From NCBI GenBank assembly GCA_036505635.1, contig DASXTC010000021.1, positions 1 to 64,000 of the forward strand: a stretch of DNA of 64,000 bases, in the 5' to 3' direction. Position 1 is the stretch's first letter; each line of letters starts with the position of its first letter. The DNA comes from DASXTC01 sp036505635. Its GTDB lineage: Bacteria; Acidobacteriota; Polarisedimenticolia; JACPZX01; DASXTC01. The translations under genes were made by a program, and so were the position numbers. The notes under the pieces were generated by a model, which did no database searches, was not told the DNA's origin, and saw nothing but the letters and a program-made list of their open reading frames with translations. Of the stretch, positions 26,102 through 34,263 are shown piece by piece.

Positions 26102-27229
26102 TCAGTTTATGATCTCCCGCGCGTGGCTGGCGATCAACGGGTCGCGGGTGCCGACCGCCAGAATCCTCTCCGCGAGACGGCGCGCCCGCCGGGTCCTTCC
26201 GCTGCGATGGAGCGCGAGGGCCAGCCGGTCCAGCGTGTGGACGTCGCGTCGGCGCCTGGCTTCCATCCTGGCGATCTCCAGCGCGCGCTTCAGGTCGGGG
26301 CGTCGCTCCAGGTAATAGAGCACCAGGTCGTGGTTCTCGTTGTCGTTTTTCGCGATGTTGGCCGACGCCAATGTCTCGAAGAGCTTCTCCGCGGCGTCCG
26401 CCTCCTTGCCGCGTCCCTGGCAGCGCAGGGCATCGGCGAGGAGCAGGTATCGCTCGGCGTGGGGAGCCGCCTTGATCGCGTCGCGCGCGAGAGTCTCGGC
26501 GCCGGCGGCCAGACCGCGGCGCAGTGCGAGGTCGGCCAGCGCCGTCAGGGCGTAATGATAGCCGGGAAACGAGTCGAGAGCCGCGCGGTAGGTCGTCTCG
26601 GCCCGGGATTCCTCTCCCATCACTTCATGCAAGTGGCCGATCTGCACCAGCAGCCACGCGCGGTCCTCGGTCTCGCGGCGATCGGTGGCCTGAAGGGCCA
26701 TCCGCATCAGATCGAGCGAACCCTCGAGGTCCCCCGTCACCTCGCGCAGGTAGGCGGCGCGACTGTAGGAGGCCGGCCCCGGGCGCAGGTCGAGCATTCT
26801 CTGATAGGCCACGGCGGCCTCGTCGTAGCGGCCCAGCTCCATCAGCGCGTCCCCCATGACGCCGAGGTTCACGTCGTCGTCCGGGTGAGAGGCGGCGTAA
26901 CGACGGGTGATCTCGAAGGCCTCGGAGAACTCATGCCGGCCCATCCTCGTCCAGGCGGAGACCCGGGTCGTCTCGGGGTTGCCCGGCTCGATCCTCCCGG
27001 CCTCGGCGAGGGCCGCGATCGCCCGGTCGTAGTACGACGGGTCCCCCGTCTCCCGGGCCCGCCGCGTGAGCGCCACCGCCAGCCTGTTGAGGCTCTTCGC
27101 ATCGGCGGCGCCCGACTCGATGCTGGCTCGCGCCTGTTGGATCCGGGCTTCGGCGGGGCTGGCTGCCGGGGCCACGGTGCTTACGATGGGAGCGAGGATC
27201 ATCAGGATCAGGCTGGTCATCGTCTTCAT
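26102..27229 (-). CDS. Exported TPR-repeat protein
   Basis: 375 residues with a signal peptide (SLILMILAPIVSTVAP) and TPR-type helical repeats over most of the length: SYYDRAIAALAEAGRIEPGN, DALMELGRYDEAAVAYQRML and LADLALRRGLAAGAETLARD. No enzymatic domain is seen; TPRs mediate protein contacts. It lies downstream of the DUF4331 gene. DUF4331 genes are often neighboured by TPR genes, so the pair may act together. GAAGGA precedes the ATG. Confidence 0.85.
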   Translation of the reverse strand: MKTMTSLILMILAPIVSTVAPAASPAEARIQQARASIESGAADAKSLNRLAVALTRRARETGDPSYYDRAIAALAEAGRIEPGNPETTRVSAWTRMGRHEFSEAFEITRRYAASHPDDDVNLGVMGDALMELGRYDEAAVAYQRMLDLRPGPASYSRAAYLREVTGDLEGSLDLMRMALQATDRRETEDRAWLLVQIGHLHEVMGEESRAETTYRAALDSFPGYHYALTALADLALRRGLAAGAETLARDAIKAAPHAERYLLLADALRCQGRGKEADAAEKLFETLASANIAKNDNENHDLVLYYLERRPDLKRALEIARMEARRRRDVHTLDRLALALHRSGRTRRARRLAERILAVGTRDPLIASHAREIIN

Positions 27230-27318
27230 CGTCCTTCGTGAAGGGGCCTCCCGCCATCGCGCCCACGGGATGATGGGCCGGACGGCGGGAGGCTATGAGG
27301 CGTTGCTCGGACAGGCCC

Positions 27319-28935
27319 CTAGGGGTTGGCCGGACCGCCGCCCGGCTCGGCAGGGTCGAGGTGACGACGGTTCACGCCGTCGTGGGCGTACCCTACGTAG
27401 GGGAAGCTTGTCAGGTAGGGGATGTCGTTGACGTTGACGCCGTCGCCGAGCCTGTTGTTGGGGAAGCGATCCAGCGACACGCCGTTCTTGTCGGCGGCCA
27501 GGACGCCCCCCACCACGAGACGCAGGACGATGTCAGTGACGTCATCCCCCACCCTGCGCCCGTTGGGGAAGCCGGCCGGGTCTCCACCCAGCACTCCCAG
27601 CCGGCTCTGGCCGGAGTACGGTGTCGGCGCCACGCCGGTGTTGAGCCTCAGCAGGTCGGCCACGGGACCCTGGGGCGTGCCAGGCGCCGCGATCGGCGGC
27701 ATGTAGAAGACCACGGGGAGCAGATCGAGCCTCGGCACCTCGGGGATCGTCAGAGCGCCACCGTAAGCCGCGTTGGCGATCCGCGCGACGAGCGGATCGA
27801 GAGCATAGCCGGCGAACCGCGCATCGTCCTTCGGCCTGGAGCGGCTCCACTCATCCTTCATGTCGGTGCCGATCAGGAGCTCGTTGAAGAGAGGGTTGCC
27901 CATTCGCTGAACCTGCTTCCAGGGGCCGGAGCTCTTGTCGGACTGGGCCGTCCGGCGCAGGGTGATGGCCTGGCGGGACGTGGTGGACCAGGTCCCGATG
28001 GTCGCGTTGGGATGATTCATGGGCAGCAGGGTGCCTGTCTTCGTCAGCAGCGTGATCGGCACCTCGACCGCGATGTGGTTCACGTTGTATCCCGACACGG
28101 AGTCGCTCACGAAATTCACCTGTGCGGCGTCCTGGTCGGCGCTCATCACGGCCGGGATCCCCGTGCTCGTGTATCCGCCGTTGCCGTCGACATCGACCGT
28201 GGGAATCACGCGGAAGTTCAGCGAGTCGAACGCGGCTCCCAGGTCGATCCAGAAGGCGTCATCGGTGGTTCCGGCGAAGGCCTTCACGCCACGTTCGAGC
28301 GGGAAGATCCCCTGGTCGACCAGGCCGGCGTATGCCGGCATCGTGCGCGGCCCGACGTTGGACGGCACGGCGTACAGAGTCCTGCCCTCGGGGTTCGTCA
28401 GCGGGATCCGCTTCGCGCCCTCGCCATGGCCGAGGATCATCGTGACGGTGTAGCGCTGGCGGAGCCCGAGCCCTTCCGAGCCCGGACCATCGAGCGCCGT
28501 GATCGCGGGTGGAATGATCGGAGCGCCCGGTGGCACCGGGGCGGGCGAGTTGAGTGGAGCCGGCACGCCGGCTCCGGCGCCCGCGAATCCGACCGGCACT
28601 CCGGGGAGTCGCAGCTCCGTGATGAAGCGGAATTCGAAGCTCACGTCCTCCAACGCGTCGTTGTCGTTGTCCACCTTGATCGCGTACAGGATCGACTCAT
28701 CGAACGGGAAGTAGTTTGGGCCGTTGGCCGGTTCCAGGAACGGGTCGACGCCCATGATCATCGTCACCCTGCCAGGGTCGTCGTAGCTGACGAAGGCATA
28801 GAAGTCGGTGATGTCGGCCGTCCTGTCGATGGCCGTGAGAGGGGCCTCCCGGTGGCTCGACGCCATCGCGGCGCCGCTTGCCGCGAGAAGGCACACAGCG
28901 GCCAGGCCCTGGGCGAAACGGATGGAACGCTTCAT
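27319..28935 (-). CDS. Exported DUF4331 family protein
   Basis: 538 residues. The mature N-terminus after the signal peptide (GLAAVCLLAASGAAMA) reads SSHREAPLTAIDRTADITDF, the hallmark of DUF4331, and DPFLEPANGPNYFPFDE follows. The family is secreted and of unknown function, with a beta-rich fold. GGAGGAG precedes the ATG. It heads the minus-strand run ending at the DUF4097 gene and is divergent from the ECF sigma factor gene, an arrangement repeatedly seen for extracytoplasmic regulons; direct control is inference. Confidence 0.91.
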   Translation of the reverse strand: MKRSIRFAQGLAAVCLLAASGAAMASSHREAPLTAIDRTADITDFYAFVSYDDPGRVTMIMGVDPFLEPANGPNYFPFDESILYAIKVDNDNDALEDVSFEFRFITELRLPGVPVGFAGAGAGVPAPLNSPAPVPPGAPIIPPAITALDGPGSEGLGLRQRYTVTMILGHGEGAKRIPLTNPEGRTLYAVPSNVGPRTMPAYAGLVDQGIFPLERGVKAFAGTTDDAFWIDLGAAFDSLNFRVIPTVDVDGNGGYTSTGIPAVMSADQDAAQVNFVSDSVSGYNVNHIAVEVPITLLTKTGTLLPMNHPNATIGTWSTTSRQAITLRRTAQSDKSSGPWKQVQRMGNPLFNELLIGTDMKDEWSRSRPKDDARFAGYALDPLVARIANAAYGGALTIPEVPRLDLLPVVFYMPPIAAPGTPQGPVADLLRLNTGVAPTPYSGQSRLGVLGGDPAGFPNGRRVGDDVTDIVLRLVVGGVLAADKNGVSLDRFPNNRLGDGVNVNDIPYLTSFPYVGYAHDGVNRRHLDPAEPGGGPANP

Positions 28936-29162
28936 CTGGATTCTCCTCCGAGGTGCGCCGGACTGGCCGGCGGAAACTGACGGATCCTCCGGCCCTCGTC
29001 GTGATGTCGTGCGGCCGGACCTTGCACGCTTCTACGCCGGCGGCGGCGCGATCGGATTTCGTGATAGGTTTTCAGACAAGGGCCCCATCCGAAAGCGGCC
29101 GGGCGGCGTAATTGTCGATACAGGTCCTGTAAAGACTGGCGGGAGGAGGATGCCCTCGAGAG

Positions 29163-29744
29163 ATGGCGATCCAGGCCACGGACGCCGATGAGCCGGACCA
29201 CACGCTGGTCGCGCGCATGGTCGCGGGCGATCAGGAGGCGCTGTCGTGTCTCTACGATCGCCACCGCGGCCTGGTCTTCGCCCTGGCCCTGCGGATCCTG
29301 AGGGACCGGGCGGAAGCCGAGGAGGTCCTGGCCGATGTCTACCTTCAGGCCTGGCGCGGAGCCGCGGGCTTCAACGAGCAGCGGGGCTCGGTCTCCGCGT
29401 GGCTCGTCACCCTCGGTCGCAGCCGCTCCATCGATCGCCTCCGGGCGCGCGGGCGCCGCGAGGCGGTCCTGAACGAGCACTCACGGAGCGAGCCCGCCAG
29501 GGCGGGCGAGTCCGGCGCCGGCGAGGCCGCCGGGGCCCGTTACGAAGTGGTGGCGAAGCGCCGCCGCATCACCCAGGCGCTCTCCACGCTGCCACCGGCG
29601 CAGCGATCCGCCATCGAGCTCGCCTACTATGATGGACTCTCCCACTCGGAGATCGCGGCCAGGCTGCGCGAGCCTCTGGGGACGATCAAGACGAGGATCA
29701 GGCAGGGCCTCATGACGCTGAGGGAGAGCCTCGATGCGATGTGA
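29163..29744 (+). CDS. ECF-type RNA polymerase sigma factor (SigK/RskA type)
   Basis: 193 residues with sigma2 (CLYDRHRGLVFALALRILRD, then EEVLADVYLQAW) and sigma4 (LSTLPPAQRSAIELAYYDGL followed by SHSEIAARLREPLGTIKTR). Such factors redirect RNA polymerase to a small stress regulon and are held inactive by a membrane anti-sigma factor. The next gene overlaps it by 11 bases and encodes just such a partner. In the 227 bases upstream I see no clear promoter. Confidence 0.95.
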   Translation: MAIQATDADEPDHTLVARMVAGDQEALSCLYDRHRGLVFALALRILRDRAEAEEVLADVYLQAWRGAAGFNEQRGSVSAWLVTLGRSRSIDRLRARGRREAVLNEHSRSEPARAGESGAGEAAGARYEVVAKRRRITQALSTLPPAQRSAIELAYYDGLSHSEIAARLREPLGTIKTRIRQGLMTLRESLDAM

Positions 29745-30546
29745 AGAGATCAAGGACCTGATCCCGCTGCGCGAGGTCGACCTGCTCGACACGGTGGAGG
29801 AGGCCCGGGTGCGCGAGCACCTGGATACCGGATGCCCGAGGTGCGCCGCCGAGCTCGCCGCGGCGCGCGAGCTTACGCACATGCTCCCATTCGCGCTGCC
29901 GCCGGTGGAACCCTCGCCGATGGCGAAGGCGAGGCTCATGGCTTCCATCGGGAAGGAGGGGGTGTCGGGACCGCGGCGCAGCCAAAAAGTCCGTTCGCCC
30001 TTCAGGGGGGCGGCGGCCGCGGCGCTCGCCGCCTCGCTGGTCACGGCGGCCGTGACCGTCGCGCTGATGGCGCGGCGGCAGGCCGACCTGACCGCACGTT
30101 ATGAGCAGGTGACGGCCGGGCTGCGCGAGGAGATCGGTCGACAGAGCGAGGAGCTGACCTCCCTGAGCCGGCAGGTGCGCGCCGCGCGGGATTCGATCCA
30201 GTTTGTCAGCTCGCCCGGTGTCCTCACGGTCGATCTGCAGGGTCAGGGTGAGCGAGCCCGGACAGCCGCCAGGGTCTTTTGGGATCGCCGCAGGGATCAG
30301 TGGCGACTCTACGCGGGCGATCTCGCCGCGCCCGCGCCCGGGCGGACCTACCAGCTCTGGCTCGTGACCGACGCCGGCGTGAAGATCAGCGCCGGGACCT
30401 TCAGCGCGCCGGTGGAGGCGGCCGCCTCCGGAACCGTCACGGTGCCGGCAGGCGCGGGCAAGGTCGTCGCGGCCGCGGTCACCGACGAGCCCGAGGAAGG
30501 ATCGAGTCAGCCGACGACGGCGCCGTTCCTGCTGGGCAATGTCTGA
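29734..30546 (+). CDS. Membrane anti-sigma factor (RskA-like)
   Basis: 270 residues. The N-terminal zinc-type motif (EHLDTGCPRCAAEL, H-x-x-x-C-x-x-C spacing altered to HLDTGCPRC) binds the sigma factor. One membrane segment lies around residues 90-112 (AAAAALAASLVTAAVTVALM), followed by a coiled region and a C-terminal periplasmic RskA domain (ARVFWDRRRDQWRLYAGDL, PGRTYQLWLVTDAGVKISAG). Release would follow periplasmic signalling and proteolysis. The ATG overlaps the sigma gene, so expression is coupled. Confidence 0.92.
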   Translation: MRCEEIKDLIPLREVDLLDTVEEARVREHLDTGCPRCAAELAAARELTHMLPFALPPVEPSPMAKARLMASIGKEGVSGPRRSQKVRSPFRGAAAAALAASLVTAAVTVALMARRQADLTARYEQVTAGLREEIGRQSEELTSLSRQVRAARDSIQFVSSPGVLTVDLQGQGERARTAARVFWDRRRDQWRLYAGDLAAPAPGRTYQLWLVTDAGVKISAGTFSAPVEAAASGTVTVPAGAGKVVAAAVTDEPEEGSSQPTTAPFLLGNV

Positions 30547-30567
30547 GGGGCTGACCTCATCCCCCGC

Positions 30568-31230
30568 TCAACGAGCAGAGGTGCCCTGGATCATCTTCAC
30601 GATCTCCCGCCGGCCACGAAGACGGGCCAGCAACATCATGAGCTTGTCTTCCATGGCTCCGCCCGGCTTCAAGTCCGGCGCGTTCTTCAGGAGAATACGC
30701 ACGATCTCCGTCTGCCCGCAGGCCACGGCGTTGGTCAGGGCGGTGGTGCGCACGTGCGTCTCGGCCCTCGGATCGGCCCCCTTGTCGAGCAAGGCGCGCA
30801 CCACCTCGAGGTTCCCTTCGCCGGCCGCCATCATGAGGGCGGTGCCACCGTTGGGGGACGTGGCATTCACGTCTGCCCCGGCCTCGATGAAGGCCAGCGC
30901 CACCTTCGTCTGGTCCGTGTGGATGGCGTGGATCATCGGGGTCCAGCCGTTGACGAATCCGTCGCGACTGTCCGGATCGGCTCCCGCCGAGAGCAAGGCC
31001 TTCACGACCTCGACGTGCCCTTTCCGCGAGGCCCAGACCAGCGGCGTCAGCCCGTGGCTGTCCTGGTCGTCGGGGCCGATTCCCTGCGCGAGAAGGGTTC
31101 TCACTACGTCGAGCCGCCCCCCATCGGCCGCGGCCGTCAGGGGCGTGTCGGGGTGAATCTGGACGCACCCGCCGAGCGTCATCGCGAGGGCAAGCAGGGC
31201 TCCGGGTGTCGCGGTTTTCATCGGGAACAT
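30568..31230 (-). CDS. Ankyrin-repeat lipoprotein
   Basis: 220 residues with a lipobox (LALAMTLGGC), so probably lipid-anchored, followed by five or so ankyrin repeats (TPLTAAADGGRLDVVRTLLA, TPLVWASRKGHVEVVKALLS, TALMMAAGEGNLEVVRALLD). These give protein-protein contacts; no enzyme domain is present. GGAGGA precedes two nearby ATGs (31230 and 31221), so the start may be 3 codons later. It converges on the anti-sigma gene with 21 bases between. Confidence 0.88.
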   Translation of the reverse strand: MFPMKTATPGALLALAMTLGGCVQIHPDTPLTAAADGGRLDVVRTLLAQGIGPDDQDSHGLTPLVWASRKGHVEVVKALLSAGADPDSRDGFVNGWTPMIHAIHTDQTKVALAFIEAGADVNATSPNGGTALMMAAGEGNLEVVRALLDKGADPRAETHVRTTALTNAVACGQTEIVRILLKNAPDLKPGGAMEDKLMMLLARLRGRREIVKMIQGTSAR

Positions 31231-31348
31231 CGGTCCTCCTCCGCAGTTCAGCGGATGGCACGTGTTCAGGGCCGATGTATGTGGAGGATGCGACTGAAAG
31301 ACATGAGCGCCCGGTGAGCGTAGCGTGAGGTGTGCCTGACAGATCGGC

Positions 31349-32665
31349 TCAGCGCGGACGGCGCGTCAGGCCGAGGATCAGGCCGAGCCCGAAGCAGAAC
31401 CCTTCGTAGGCGCTCAGGATCGTGCGGGTCACGGGGCCCACCTCGGTCTCCCCGAAGACGCGGGCGAGCGGGGCCAGCCCCACCTGCGAGCCCTGGAAGG
31501 TGCGCGCCATGAAGTCGAGGCTCACTCCCAGCAGGTGGCCGCGGGTCCACGTGAGGAGGACTCCGGCTGCTGCGCACGCAATACCCGTGACGGCGGCGGC
31601 CTTCAGGCGCGACTGGCCCCGTGGCGTGGCCATCCCGCCGCCGCCCGGCCTGGGCGTCGCGAGGGCGTAGCCGAGCCCGGCCGCCGCGCCGATCACCACC
31701 CCCTCGAACCCGCCGCCGACGGCCGACAGGTCGCGCCCGAACAGGTCCTCGAGGGTCCAGCGCCCCAGGGCGTGGGAGAAAGCGCCGATGCCGCCGCCCC
31801 CCAGCGCGCCGCAGATCACGAGCGCGGGCCCGCGCAACGATCGCGCCAGCGCCTCCGCGATGGCGAGCCCCGCGTCCACGCCGGCGGCCCCGAGTCCGCC
31901 GATCGCGGCGCCCACGAGCGCCAGCGCCACCGGAAGGCTGGAGGGGGCGGCGGAGAAGGGGGCCCACTCGAGGGCCAGCCCGCCCACGAGCCCCGCTACG
32001 AGGCCGGCGGCCGCGCCCCCTCCGGAAGCCGCGGCCCATCGGCTCGAGGCGGCGGCTCCGGGCTGACCGAAAAGAGGCACCGGGCCGGACCCAGGGACAT
32101 CCCATCGCGTGTCGCGCAGCAGGGCGCGCGCGGCCTCGTGGCCGGGGAGCCGATCGAGCCTTCGCAGAGCCTCCTCGATCCCCAGCACGTGGAGCGCCTC
32201 GGCCGCCTCGCGCCGGTCGTCTACGTCGAGGGGGCCCGCGCCCGTGGCCATGAGCAGCGGGATGACCGTCTCGAAGGCATCCTCCCGGGCGGGCGGGGTT
32301 TTCAATGGGAGGGGCGCCTCCTGGACGGGGGGCGTCTCGTCCGGTTCCTCGACCACGTCGCGGTGGACGAAGCGGTACCCGTGACGCGACACCGTGCGTA
32401 TGAAGACCGGCTCGCGCACGTCGTCTCCCAGAGTGCGCCGGAGCGTGCGGATCGCCTGGCTCAGCGCTCCGTCGGAAACGACCACGTCGCTCCAGACCCT
32501 GTCGAAGATCTCCTGGCGCGTCACCGCCTCGTGACGCCGCTCCAGCAGCAGCAGGAGCAGGTCGAAGTACCGGGGGATGAGGGGGACCTCCTGGCCCGAG
32601 CGCAGAAGGACGCGGCGGGCGGGGGAGGCGTTGAACGCGCCGAAACGGTAACGGAGCCGGGCCAT
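31349..32665 (-). CDS. Winged-helix regulator (OmpR/CadC-type DNA-binding) with Gly-rich membrane domain
   Basis: 438 residues. Residues 1-100 form an OmpR-type winged helix (FDLLLLLLERRHEAVTRQEI, VVVSDGALSQAIRTLRRTLG, FIRTVSRHGYRFV). A 60-residue acidic/proline linker follows, then from about 210 a series of Gly/Ala-rich hydrophobic segments (GGGAAAGLVAGLVGGLALEW, LALVGAAIGGLGAAGV, VICGALGGGGIGAFS, VIGAAAGLGYAL) that read as membrane helices. CadC/ToxR proteins have one such helix; this many is unusual. A TAGAAT box 8 bases before the ATG suggests a near-leaderless mRNA. It is divergent from the small periplasmic protein and HtrA genes. Confidence 0.85.
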   Translation of the reverse strand: MARLRYRFGAFNASPARRVLLRSGQEVPLIPRYFDLLLLLLERRHEAVTRQEIFDRVWSDVVVSDGALSQAIRTLRRTLGDDVREPVFIRTVSRHGYRFVHRDVVEEPDETPPVQEAPLPLKTPPAREDAFETVIPLLMATGAGPLDVDDRREAAEALHVLGIEEALRRLDRLPGHEAARALLRDTRWDVPGSGPVPLFGQPGAAASSRWAAASGGGAAAGLVAGLVGGLALEWAPFSAAPSSLPVALALVGAAIGGLGAAGVDAGLAIAEALARSLRGPALVICGALGGGGIGAFSHALGRWTLEDLFGRDLSAVGGGFEGVVIGAAAGLGYALATPRPGGGGMATPRGQSRLKAAAVTGIACAAAGVLLTWTRGHLLGVSLDFMARTFQGSQVGLAPLARVFGETEVGPVTRTILSAYEGFCFGLGLILGLTRRPR

Positions 32666-32673
32666 CGTGCGGC

Positions 32674-32679
32674 ATTCTA
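32674..32679 (-). promoter_or_regulatory. Possible -10 box of the winged-helix gene
   Basis: On the minus strand TAGAAT lies 8 bases before the ATG at 32665, a spacing that would start transcription within a base or two of the start codon. No ribosome site is visible there. Confidence 0.35.
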
Positions 32680-32771
32680 CCGTTTGGCGGGCCCGCGGGA
32701 GCGTGTGCTATGGTCGGCACAAACCGAACCGCCGCCGTCTGAACGGCGCATTCCTGAGGAGGAAGCACGCG

Positions 32772-33110
32772 ATGAGAAGGCTGTTGGTTCTAGCGGTCGC
32801 CGCGATGTTCGCGTTTGGCGTCATGGCGTTCGCATCGGAGGCGCAGACCAAGGCGATGGAGAAGGGGGACCACGCCAAGGGGACCATCACGGCTTGGGAC
32901 GAGGGCACCAAGACAATGAAGGTGAAGGACAAGGATGGCAAGGAGTGGACCTTCGAGTGGAACGACCAGACGATGGTCCACGGCGCTCCCAAGGTGGGCG
33001 AGATGGTGAAGCTGGATTACTCCAAGGACAAGGACGGCAAGATGTTGGCGAGCCACGTCTACGTCGGCAAGGAGGAGATCGGGAAGGCCAAGGCAGCCAA
33101 GAAGGAGTAA
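32772..33110 (+). CDS. Small periplasmic Lys-rich protein
   Basis: 112 residues: a signal peptide (MRRLLVLAVAAMFAFGVMAF) and a short mature part with an OB-fold-like or SH3-like beta pattern (HAKGTITAWDEGTKTMKVKD, KVGEMVKLDYSKDKDG) and a lysine-rich tail. Similar small proteins are annotated as hypothetical or DUF5666-like; I do not assign a function. GAGGAGG precedes the ATG. The HtrA-type gene starts 4 bases after its stop, so they are probably one transcript. Confidence 0.8.
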   Translation: MRRLLVLAVAAMFAFGVMAFASEAQTKAMEKGDHAKGTITAWDEGTKTMKVKDKDGKEWTFEWNDQTMVHGAPKVGEMVKLDYSKDKDGKMLASHVYVGKEEIGKAKAAKKE

Positions 33111-33114
33111 CCGC

Positions 33115-34257
33115 GTGCGCCTGCGTCTCGCGGTGCTCCTGGTCGTCGTCTTCGCGTTCGGGTTCCTCTCCGCGAGACTGTCGCAGGGGGATCCCCGGCA
33201 GGCCCCGGCCGTGGATCCCCCATCGCCCGTCGCCGAGGACGGGCCGGCCTTCGCCGGTAGGGCGGCCGCAGTCACGCCCGACTCCGACCTGACTCCCGAG
33301 GAGACGCGCACCATCGAGATCTTCCGGCGCGCCTCGAGCGCCGTGGTCAACATCACGAACATCGCGCTCAAGCGCGACTTCTTCACGATGGACGTCTTCC
33401 AGATCCCGCAGGGGACCGGCAGCGGCTTCATCTGGGACTCCAGCGGGCACATCGTGACCAATTTCCACGTCGTGGAGGGGGCCAACAGCCTCTCGGTCAC
33501 GCTGGCCGATCAATCGGAGGCCGACGCCGAGGTGGTCGGCATCGCCCCCGACAAGGACCTCGCAGTGCTCAAGATCAAGACCCCCGCATCCCGGCTCGCG
33601 CCGCTGCCGCTGGGGCGCTCCGCCGATCTGCAGGTGGGTCAGACGGTCCTGGCGCTCGGCAATCCCTTTGGTCTGGACCACTCGCTCACGGTGGGGGTGG
33701 TCAGCGCGCTCGGGCGAGAGCTCCAGTCGCCCGGTGGGCGCACGATCCGCGACGTGATCCAGACCGACGCGGCGATCAATCCGGGCAATTCGGGCGGACC
33801 ATTGCTCGACTCGCGCGGGCGGCTCATCGGTGTCAACAGTCAGATCGTCAGCCCCAGCGGCGCCAGCGCCGGGATCGGTTTCGCCGTGCCGGTCGACACC
33901 GTGCGCAGGCTCGTGCCTCAGCTCACCGAGCACGGCAAGCCGATTCAGCCCGGCATCGGCGTCAGCATGCTGGCCGATCGGATGGCGGAGCGGATGGGGG
34001 TCGAGGGGGTGGTGGTCTACGAGGTCCGCGACGGCGGCCCCGCCGCCAAGGCCGGCCTCGAGGGGGTCCGGCGGAGCCGTTCGGGACGGATCGCGCTGGG
34101 CGACGTCATCGTGGCCGTGGACGGCAAGCCGGTCCTCTCGGGCGACGACATCTTCCACCTCTTCGAGGCGGCAGGCGTCGGAACCACCGTGAAGCTCACG
34201 GTGGATCGCGAGGGCAGGAAGCGCGATGTCAGCGTGACCCTGGTGCCGCTGGAGTAG
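33115..34257 (+). CDS. HtrA/Deg-type trypsin-like serine protease with PDZ domain
   Basis: 380 residues. An uncleaved or cleavable N-terminal hydrophobic segment (LAVLLVVVFAFGFLSARL) places the rest in the periplasm. The triad is in VTNFHVVEG (His), APDKDLAVLKI (Asp) and NPGNSGGPLLD (Ser). One PDZ domain follows (GVSMLADRMAERMGVEGVVV, with GRIALGDVIVAVDGKPV). The length and single PDZ fit DegS or a short DegP. The family degrades misfolded envelope proteins or triggers envelope-stress signalling. The GTG start is close behind the small periplasmic protein gene. Confidence 0.93.
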   Translation: MRLRLAVLLVVVFAFGFLSARLSQGDPRQAPAVDPPSPVAEDGPAFAGRAAAVTPDSDLTPEETRTIEIFRRASSAVVNITNIALKRDFFTMDVFQIPQGTGSGFIWDSSGHIVTNFHVVEGANSLSVTLADQSEADAEVVGIAPDKDLAVLKIKTPASRLAPLPLGRSADLQVGQTVLALGNPFGLDHSLTVGVVSALGRELQSPGGRTIRDVIQTDAAINPGNSGGPLLDSRGRLIGVNSQIVSPSGASAGIGFAVPVDTVRRLVPQLTEHGKPIQPGIGVSMLADRMAERMGVEGVVVYEVRDGGPAAKAGLEGVRRSRSGRIALGDVIVAVDGKPVLSGDDIFHLFEAAGVGTTVKLTVDREGRKRDVSVTLVPLE

Positions 34258-34263
34258 CGGCCC

